Origin: an uncultured Planctomycetaceae bacterium
GTDB lineage: Bacteria > Planctomycetota > Phycisphaerae > UBA1845 > UTPLA1
DNA: 10,378 bases
Direction: 5' to 3'
Assembly (NCBI GenBank): GCA_938008425.1
Contig: CALLKH010000556.1
Coordinates: 1-10,378 of the forward strand
Both the position numbers and the translations under genes were made by a program. The notes under the pieces were generated by a model, which saw only the letters and a program-made list of their open reading frames with translations, ran no database searches and was not told the DNA's origin. Of this stretch, positions 9,001 to 10,378 are shown piece after piece (position 1 is the stretch's first letter; each line of letters opens with the position of its first letter).

Positions 9001-10116
9001 CCGACGCCGCCGGATCCGGTTCGGTACTACCACTACGACGGGCAGACGTCGACGCGTCAGTTGACGGGGCGTGAGACAGTTCAGTCAATGTCGGACACGG
9101 TGACGGACAGCTACACCTACGACGCGTTCGGCAACGACCTTGATCAGTCAGGCACGAGCGTCAACAACTACAAGTACACAGGTGAGCAGCACGATCCAAA
9201 CGCGGGCTTCTATTACCTGCGGGCGAGATTCTATGATCAGGGGGTGGGGCGATTTGCGACGAGGGATTCGTTCCGCGGAATTGACGACGATCCGATAACG
9301 CTTCACAAGTATCTATATGCCAACATAAACCCCGTAATGCACATTGACCCTAGTGGAAACTTCGTTGGAGGAAACACCGAGATCACTGTGGCGCAGAGAG
9401 AAAGCCTCAGAGGTCAGGGAGTAAATCTCAGTGCTGTGTCAGCGGGCAAAACTAAGGCGATACTTGCGATCTTTCTTATTGCATCTGTCGTAGTCGTGAT
9501 TAATACAGTCATTTTTTACGAACTTTCACAACTTATTCCGCCTTCACAGGTTGATACCTTCGCAAAAGCGGTCGGTGCTGAGGTGGCAACCGAAACACAA
9601 GTGAGAACGCGTCTTGTACCGGGAAAGAGCTATTTCTTCCACGGCACTGCATTACCTTGGTTCAAAGGGATTGGACCTTCGCCCGCAAATATGCGGGATT
9701 TTGGGGCGGCATTTTATACGTTTTCTATATGGCAACGTGATGCATTTACTTGGGCCGCCAGATATGCGATAGCAAGAAAGAATTCTGAAGGTGGTATTCC
9801 GGTAGTACTGGTTATCGAAGCAGATACTGACCAACTACTGGCGCTGCCGAACCATACGTACGATAACCCGGCTGATTACGTCGCCATTGTTACGCAAAAC
9901 TGCCAGTTTCCGTATCCGGACGTGCCACATGAGTATGACTGGGTCGTGGGCTGGCACAGCGCTAGGACGGGCGGCAGAATCTCCCCCAATTACTCGGCGC
10001 CGCTGCAAACCGCCTTCAAGAGTTATGAAGCGATGAGTCTGTTGAAGATTCGGTGGATTGTACCACTTTATCCCTTGACAAAGAAGGGAACAGATCCGGG
10101 TGTCAATCCGCATTGA
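1..10116 (+). CDS. Giant Ig-like/RHS-repeat polymorphic toxin protein, 5' partial
   Basis: The frame is open from base 1 to a TGA at 10114-10116, giving about 3,371 residues in the window. The true start lies upstream: the first codons read as a beta strand ending an Ig-like domain (VRVVASDGE, then FILNVTNDA), so the GTG at 7 is not a convincing start. Domain order is twelve Ig/He_PIG-like domains, a further Ig-like domain, an RHS lead-in, an RHS/YD shell with two inserted modules, the conserved RHS core (YLRARFYD at 9214-9237, DPSGN at 9346-9360), then a tip of about 250 residues with ADP-ribosyltransferase-like motifs. RHS proteins form a hollow beta cage that encloses a C-terminal toxin. 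Here the long Ig stalk suggests a secreted or surface-tethered version rather than a PAAR-tipped type VI effector, though the N terminus is not visible. A signal peptide is expected upstream but cannot be checked. RHS identity is very secure; the toxin role is inferred. Confidence 0.95.
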   Translation: MSVRVVASDGELEAFQDFILNVTNDALCPPTERPVIHREALPTAPQGQPFEYVFRLANQAPPPGLVWSLEVAPAGMTIGAQSGLIRWTPPFDVPSSVVCRVVSARSSATHDVCRDSYAFQLNVEDRNVSPEFVELPSYSFTVEEDEFFSIDIDAIDADGDSLRFSLVSAPPGMVIHPQLGVIRWRPSHTAVSDLNGSGSIQLQATVRVTDSAQYFTDLNLDILLVEVDEPPRIINEAPTVAFENRPGQPLLQYRYEIQVLDPDTSPGAITYQLLPGAPVGMSLEANVLSWAPAPGDSANSPYYVTIAVGDQSTTIQKTIRVNVLAFQPNSSNLPPSIVQTPPPPHSVVVGMEYAYTVVAVDPDPPPGLTASVNYSLSIVPIPASGAPPIDSVTGEISWFPAVADLDNGNAKVYRVTLIATDAGDSSHTLSYDLTVIPAGEGCAFPPLYDSSAPPVARVGRPYTYQLIVFDADAANLECSDPIVELVPPSLAFGPESGEWQIPGNVDFTVSPYAGAPGNWLANMIWTPTVDQIGSHWFAVRIKDGNGGTSNDVQYDLFKVSVSAAGQNHPPQFDTEAVRSARVGVPFAYSPHATDPDFGDVVTYSICPHPAGAQINPTTGVITWTPEAGQEGMTSFAVYATDRLGLFDRQAFDVSVVGESAAMNTPPKMFAPLHQFVQRGSGAGSPDLVLALSAEDLETPSCALTIERGPVGAIIVGNELRWSPSSAQIGTHRFRIRATDGSGAYDEVEFLTSVSDSMPTGVPYIVSRVPAISRVAQPFEHRLVSYVDGPPIGIVWSLRRAPQGMVIVVDAGQTVLSWIPTSGQAGTYSLIIRATSVEDPNVWTEQESELICLATGNDAPPKICSLPIERVSIQSLSYVYPMTVEDDGRPEDLTFVSPLPVAPQNMSMANNGVVSWPLAGVLPGTYPVTARVLDARHATDEQSFGLTVHNGAFNCPPRIVSTAPTTASSAAGVLEYDVIAIDDQETPQQLLYSLETTVAGMSFDPTVTNKLVWSTGSVAAGTYRVVIRVTDLDGGSDVQDFLIALSSNGANRPPEIVTEPGRSVREGGVFSYAPVAIDPDAADQASLVWSAQASPSVTGFNPAMPNGVLQWNTAGLSVGEVQFTVRVTDPSNAFDEQTFTVAITPNQPPRITSVPAVMTLAGSPYSYSLRASDPDHEVTELTWTLLSPSGLPNGPSVTQATSLDFAKLLWAAPPEGNYRLRLRVSDGLAYDEQEFNLRVVTDPEQLDTQSPTVEIQGPPSMSVWDLTETIDPTPVQLTVIAHDDGPLPDGTPVTVMLTSHFPNSAPVVEDLSTTLADGHASVMFQVAISGTYVVDAEVTDAFGKKGRDQRVYSAVRDPQSCDSNDPDHETSCMTVTITNLIDENNTSLDFVNAVPEIRGSLVIKGRAQDHLGQFNRYELAYRPTGRVDLEPFVFHQGFEPAITNVELGSLDTTMMPNGLFDIFLRVATLDGRSRTVRETIRVIGDRKIGNFTLSFTDLQVPLPGIPATVTRTYDSRDRFSRDFGYGWRLEVASLKIQESTPVGRGWAVQGGLIGCSFGQNLPHEVSVTWPNGTIETFAVQPRPFPGDGPQYGSGCVAFNLDPDNSIEMVRTSRGTSVLEPLGTLPLTVLNTSEPNQTVTGMLSIDTEFAVEWKPTGYRLTTLDGAVYEFSRADGAVGVYDLSRVVDTNGNTLIFAPDGIKRNETEYVIRFERDAEGVIHRVVDPASNAIVYHYDERGDLVRVVDRSGNATQLVYNHEHGLEDVIDPRGVRAVRNVYDDSDRLITIIDAEGNRTEFCRPTRDPLPAGAIVPADLAGATTTRLYDLTFLQNGGCANYESVIDAKDGQSLLCYNDNGNVTASFVAHREDGNVLIDALARNDFDEHYRVLSSTDAVGRVVSVTYKGDTDLVETKTVEGRTTAFTYNAHGQLLKTIAPVGNFTQQGFDEFGNLKSTVDGELQASYYYYYPDGQIRWMLNRNEEPTQFTYDDKGNLKTTTDAVGNTVTYDYDLLGNRTEETRQVALNGISTTITTHTVYDASGRPVRSISASGVSTWTTFNAIGKQETTTDSTGRVTRYAYDSRGNLIRTTRPDGFSEEIFYDELGRRVSSIGAEGRVTRNVFDNLGNTVRSYVPDPTPDEPSDDVFHETDYDEAGRMTAIYALRREGQDAVKTAEYFYPGDVVGGDTVPPNEQWLRTRVKARNPNDPSQQLGMDQTLYMSKSIVDDNGRQISSVDAKSNVTQFVYDRNDQLRRTIYPPDGEGGVPTDSKTDYAPEGRKIDEYDQAGRHTHYDYDALGRLEAVVDAKGLRSEYKYDDLGNRTEQRDARNGHPDDSVPRVTKMAYDIRGNMIQRTLPLGQLETWTYNELGERTGHTDFNGATKLYHYNDEHRLDRIDMPSVPRELDILPADGNAPAVGRCMMFADATDTDYYFSCSHTVAGHTASIIQFEGADSITGLPAGDTPDANGEYQFGFTFTPNTDQRASIVAGTAFLRMVTSSQGTLSCQLIAPVLTPVEYSYQTPSGRPEIFGDDYYVYNDRGQLWIEYKASNDSIWYQYDDAGNRTEIRVQYSTPGGLKIHKIEFEYDELNRLIRASEVIGTEKKSTWYAYDENGNRKAVLYPNDTLVTYTYDNLNRLTELKNEFVGGAVISHFRYTLGPAGSRTKVEELHTDSGSGPRTVVYDYDELYRLERETITHDPNGRNGEIVYTYDAVGNRRRMVSTVSGTVSRIDYKYDENDRLLSETRWDSVAGGPGFDDGSRMADASELKVPGRRVPSSWSGWFVLGVVSVSMGALLAPFAFMRRRSREGRRSRVQRVFSSMISLFLLPMMLIGAENIADAGQQSLEYHALQTAVAAAQGAVNPVQAAGAAAQALASGVMGPTEPLTRIVYSWDANGNLRSKEAKDLSAPNVQGPKDTYTYDYQNRLIKLDRQIGGSLSASYDYDASGIRRGQKVGGIATRFITDRSFAYAQVLVEVSTTNSGGGGGAPADVTTYVYGDDLISRTRIGVNKPTPPDPVRYYHYDGQTSTRQLTGRETVQSMSDTVTDSYTYDAFGNDLDQSGTSVNNYKYTGEQHDPNAGFYYLRARFYDQGVGRFATRDSFRGIDDDPITLHKYLYANINPVMHIDPSGNFVGGNTEITVAQRESLRGQGVNLSAVSAGKTKAILAIFLIASVVVVINTVIFYELSQLIPPSQVDTFAKAVGAEVATETQVRTRLVPGKSYFFHGTALPWFKGIGPSPANMRDFGAAFYTFSIWQRDAFTWAARYAIARKNSEGGIPVVLVIEADTDQLLALPNHTYDNPADYVAIVTQNCQFPYPDVPHEYDWVVGWHSARTGGRISPNYSAPLQTAFKSYEAMSLLKIRWIVPLYPLTKKGTDPGVNPH
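76..3747 (+). repeat. Array of twelve Ig/cadherin-like (He_PIG type) domains
   Basis: Twelve divergent protein repeats begin near 76, 382, 688, 1000, 1330, 1705, 1993, 2281, 2575, 2863, 3154 and 3439. Most open with Pro-Pro followed by a short strand (PPRII, PPSIV, PPKIC, PPRIV, PPEIV, PPRIT). They continue with a Y-x-Y strand, an acidic A-x-D-x-D loop, a P-x-G-M turn, a G-x-I-x-W-x-P turn and a closing strand of R-V-T-D type. This is the pattern of He_PIG/cadherin-like beta-sandwich domains in extracellular proteins, where they act as spacers or adhesive stalks; the acidic loops could bind calcium. The repeat at 1330-1704 is about 125 residues, longer than the usual 95-105, because of an insertion before its IWTP turn. 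The family call is by motif and is firm as Ig-like, less so for the exact Pfam family. Confidence 0.85.
3748..4110 (+). other. Ig-like (Big/PKD-like) domain between stalk and RHS region
   Basis: About 120 residues starting PTVEIQGPPS. The region lacks the W-x-P turn of the preceding repeats. It instead has a long substrand pattern with TPVTVMLTSHF, a loop, HASVMFQVAISGTYVVDAEVTD and the closing segment KKGRDQRVYSAV. The GTYVVDAEVTDAFG strand pair is typical of bacterial Ig-like or PKD-like domains that describe a change or disturbance around a beta sandwich. A Cys-rich acidic linker (CDSNDPDHETSC) follows and may form a local disulfide if the protein is exported. It probably joins the stalk to the RHS shell. 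Confidence 0.55.
4111..4455 (+). other. RHS-associated beta-rich lead-in domain
   Basis: The segment holds an I-x-G-x-L-x-I-x-G strand (EIRGSLVIKGRAQD), a Y-x-L-x-Y strand (RYELAYRP), the phrase LGSLDTTMMPNGLFDIFLRV and the closing strand ETIRVIGD. This order, with a loop that mentions a D-T-T-x-x-x-N-G turn, commonly precedes the RHS shell in large secreted YD-repeat proteins. It is a beta sandwich that presents or caps the shell. The call comes from remembered family architecture and has no independent test here. Confidence 0.55.
5875..5889 (+). repeat. In-frame (TAC)5 microsatellite encoding five tyrosines
   Basis: Five consecutive TAC codons give a Tyr-5 run directly before PDGQIRWML in a YD repeat. 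Replication slippage by whole codons would keep the frame and change only the tyrosine count. It may simply reflect the Y-x-Y strand preference of the repeat with TAC-biased codon use. Confidence 0.8.
7198..7506 (+). other. CHRD-like beta domain inserted in the YD repeats
   Basis: About 103 residues with no YD motif sit between the repeats ending near 7190 (YHYNDEHRLDRID) and resuming near 7516 (VEYSYQTPSGRP). The order of motifs resembles the CHRD fold: a start of type G-x-A-P-A-V-G (7210-7230), a YYFSCSHTVAGHTASII strand-turn like the CHRD H-x-V-x-G-x-T-A-x-I segment, a GEYQFGFTFT strand, then IVAGTAFLRMVTSSQGTLSCQLI, which parallels the family's L-x-x-G-x-x-Y-V-x-V-H-T-x-x-x-x-x-G-E-I-R-G-Q-I ending. 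The canonical HIH and VHT histidines are not kept, so this is a divergent member or look-alike. Three cysteines lie at 7234, 7279 and 7489. CHRD domains are found in extracellular proteins and their function in bacteria is poorly known. The non-RHS insert is clear; the family name is tentative. Confidence 0.45.
8305..8472 (+). other. Two-helix hydrophobic hairpin with arginine-rich loop inside the RHS shell
   Basis: Helix 1 (8305-8376) reads W-S-G-W-F-V-L-G-V-V and ends A-F-M. The loop (8377-8418) holds eight arginines in 14 residues (RRRSREGRRSRVQR). Helix 2 (8419-8472) reads VFSSMISLFLLPMMLIGA. It is followed by an alanine-rich, probably helical stretch to about 8610, and YD repeats resume at YSWDANGNL (8638). 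By the positive-inside rule the loop would be cytoplasmic with both flanks outside. The first half looks like a C-terminal sorting or anchor signal (helix plus Arg cluster), and the second half like a signal peptide (basic n-region, hydrophobic core, then A-x-A-like IADA). No stop or frame change occurs between them. A role in membrane insertion or toxin translocation is possible; an old protein fusion is the alternative. Confidence 0.7.
9112..9360 (+). other. RHS conserved core with C-terminal autocleavage-type motif
   Basis: The segment holds YTYDAFGN, YKYTGEQHDPNAGFYYLRAR, FYDQGVGRFATRDSF, then LHKYLYANINPVMHIDPSGN. This is the hallmark RHS-associated core, which marks the border between the conserved shell and the variable toxin tip. 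In characterised RHS and TcC proteins, aspartates near a DPxGL motif act as an aspartyl autoprotease that frees the tip inside the cage. Here the motif ends DPSGN at 9346-9360, so the usual leucine is replaced. Acidic residues in FRGIDDDPIT upstream are also present. Family identity is certain; whether it still cleaves is not. Confidence 0.93.
9457..9519 (+). other. Transmembrane helix in the variable C-terminal tip
   Basis: A run of about 21 hydrophobic residues (A-I-L-A-I-F-L-I-A-S-V-V-V-V-I, then N-T-V-I-F-Y) follows the basic pair K-x-K and precedes ELSQLIPP. It lies between the RHS core and the ADP-ribosyltransferase-like domain. In other polymorphic toxins such a segment can help the catalytic part cross the target's inner membrane or fit the cage wall. 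The helix is clear by composition; the translocation role is inferred. Confidence 0.75.
9631..10050 (+). other. ADP-ribosyltransferase-like toxin domain (DUF3990-like)
   Basis: The tip holds YFFHGTALPW (histidine at 9640), MRDFGAAFYTF (aspartate 9697, tyrosine 9715), a WQRDAFTWAARYA helix (9730-9768), the strand VVLVIEAD (9802-9825), and HEYDWVVGWHSART (9928-9969). This order matches DUF3990 and related ADP-ribosyltransferase-fold toxins: H-G-T/S, then D-F-G-x-G-F-Y-T, a Q/D-A-x-x-W-A helix, a hydrophobic strand, and Y-D-x-V-x-G. The H and Y fit the H-Y-x class (PARP and diphtheria-toxin type), in which H and Y bind NAD+. A candidate third catalytic acid is E at 9931 or D at 9937. The usual second glycine of the DFGxG motif is alanine here (G-A-A-F). 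Target and activity are unknown, and the assignment is by motif recognition only. Confidence 0.6.
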
Positions 10117-10157
10117 CTGCTTGGCAAGACACTCGGGTCGGGTAAGAAGCCGATTCC

Positions 10158-10162
10158 GGAGA
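10158..10162 (+). promoter_or_regulatory. Ribosome binding site of the downstream gene
   Basis: GGAGA lies six bases before the ATG at 10168, counted from the end of GGAG. The spacing and sequence support that start. The 51 bases between the RHS stop and this ATG show no terminator hairpin, so both genes probably share a transcript. Confidence 0.7.
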
Positions 10163-10167
10163 ATTTT

Positions 10168-10378
10168 ATGACCTGCAACTTCATAGCTGTATTCGAGGAC
10201 TTGGCCTTTTACTCGTGGTATTCAAGGCGACTGGCGGAACTGCTGGGCTGGACGCTGGAGCGGTCACAGAAATGGTTCCTGCAGTGGTATGATGGGCCCG
10301 TATATGTGATTGGTTTTAAAGAAGTCGATATCGGACTAGCGGGTGTGGTAAATGGAGAGATTGTCCGAATGACGGGCC
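10168..10378 (+). CDS. Probable cognate immunity protein, 3' partial
   Basis: An ATG at 10168 opens a frame with no stop to the window end, giving 70 residues from MTCNFIAVFEDL to VRMTG. The preceding GGAGA at 10158 supports this start. The visible part is rich in Trp, Tyr and Phe (FYSWYSRRLAELLGW, then KWFLQWYDGP), with a predicted helix followed by strands (VYVIGF, VVNGEIVRM). It has no signal peptide or transmembrane segment, so it is probably cytoplasmic. Position is the main evidence: a small gene directly after a polymorphic toxin tip is usually the immunity partner that blocks that tip. I do not recognise its family. It could also be an unrelated short gene or a remnant of an older displaced tip or immunity pair, since the C terminus is not visible. 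Confidence 0.5.
   Translation, partial: MTCNFIAVFEDLAFYSWYSRRLAELLGWTLERSQKWFLQWYDGPVYVIGFKEVDIGLAGVVNGEIVRMTG

Larger units (their letters stand above)
4456..9111 (+). repeat. RHS/YD-repeat shell
   Basis: The shell opens with KIGNFTLSFTDLQVPLPGIP and the RTYDS motif (4528-4542), a classic RHS entry signature, followed by DFGYGWRLE. After a beta-rich stretch, YD-type repeats run from about 5035 onward with units such as YHYDERGDL, FTYDDKGNL, YAYDSRGNL, YDYDALGRL, YKYDDLGNR, YQYDDAGNR, YAYDENGNR and YTYDNLNRL. I see more than thirty. In solved RHS and TcB/TcC structures these repeats form beta hairpins that spiral into a closed cocoon around the toxin. Two modules interrupt the repeats: a CHRD-like domain at 7198-7506 and a hydrophobic hairpin at 8305-8472. 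A GGGGG linker occurs near 8914-8928. The stretch from 4590 to 5035 lacks clear YD units and probably forms the first shell turns. Confidence 0.93.

Noticed and set aside
10117..10167. Transcription terminator between the RHS gene and the next gene
   Set aside because: No GC-rich stem followed by a T-run is visible in these 51 bases.

Overview
The window is almost entirely one giant plus-strand gene (1-10116). It is open at the left edge and encodes a multidomain RHS/YD-repeat protein of more than 3,370 residues. A second, short gene starts at 10168 and runs off the right edge. Most of the window looks roughly 60% GC with strong coding periodicity. A very long Sec-type surface or secreted protein that joins tandem Ig-like (He_PIG type) domains to an RHS shell, with no PAAR domain visible, is typical of large environmental Gram-negative genomes. 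Planctomycetota is my best guess; Myxococcota or Verrucomicrobiota are possible. No marker gene fixes the taxon.

Layout of the giant protein: (1) 1-75, the last strands of an Ig-like domain that began upstream; (2) 76-3747, twelve tandem Ig/cadherin-like domains, most starting with a Pro-Pro pair and carrying a G-hydrophobic-hydrophobic-x-W-x-P turn; (3) 3748-4110, a different Ig-like domain; (4) 4111-4455, a beta-rich lead-in common before RHS shells; (5) 4456-9111, the RHS shell with more than thirty YD-type repeats, interrupted by a CHRD-like beta domain (7198-7506) and by a two-helix hydrophobic hairpin with an arginine-rich loop (8305-8472); (6) 9112-9360, the conserved RHS core ending in a DPSGN motif; (7) 9361-10113, a variable C-terminal tip with lower GC, holding one transmembrane helix and a domain that resembles DUF3990/ADP-ribosyltransferase-like toxins.

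The short gene at 10168 follows the stop by 51 bases, has a good ribosome binding site and no terminator before it. Its position fits a cognate immunity gene. The inferred system is a polymorphic toxin: an extracellular stalk of Ig-like domains, an RHS cage, a swappable ADP-ribosyltransferase-like tip, and an immunity protein. The toxin activity and the immunity role are inference from architecture and motifs. No intergenic stretch exceeds 300 bases, and I found no RNA genes, CRISPR array, insertion sequence or origin.
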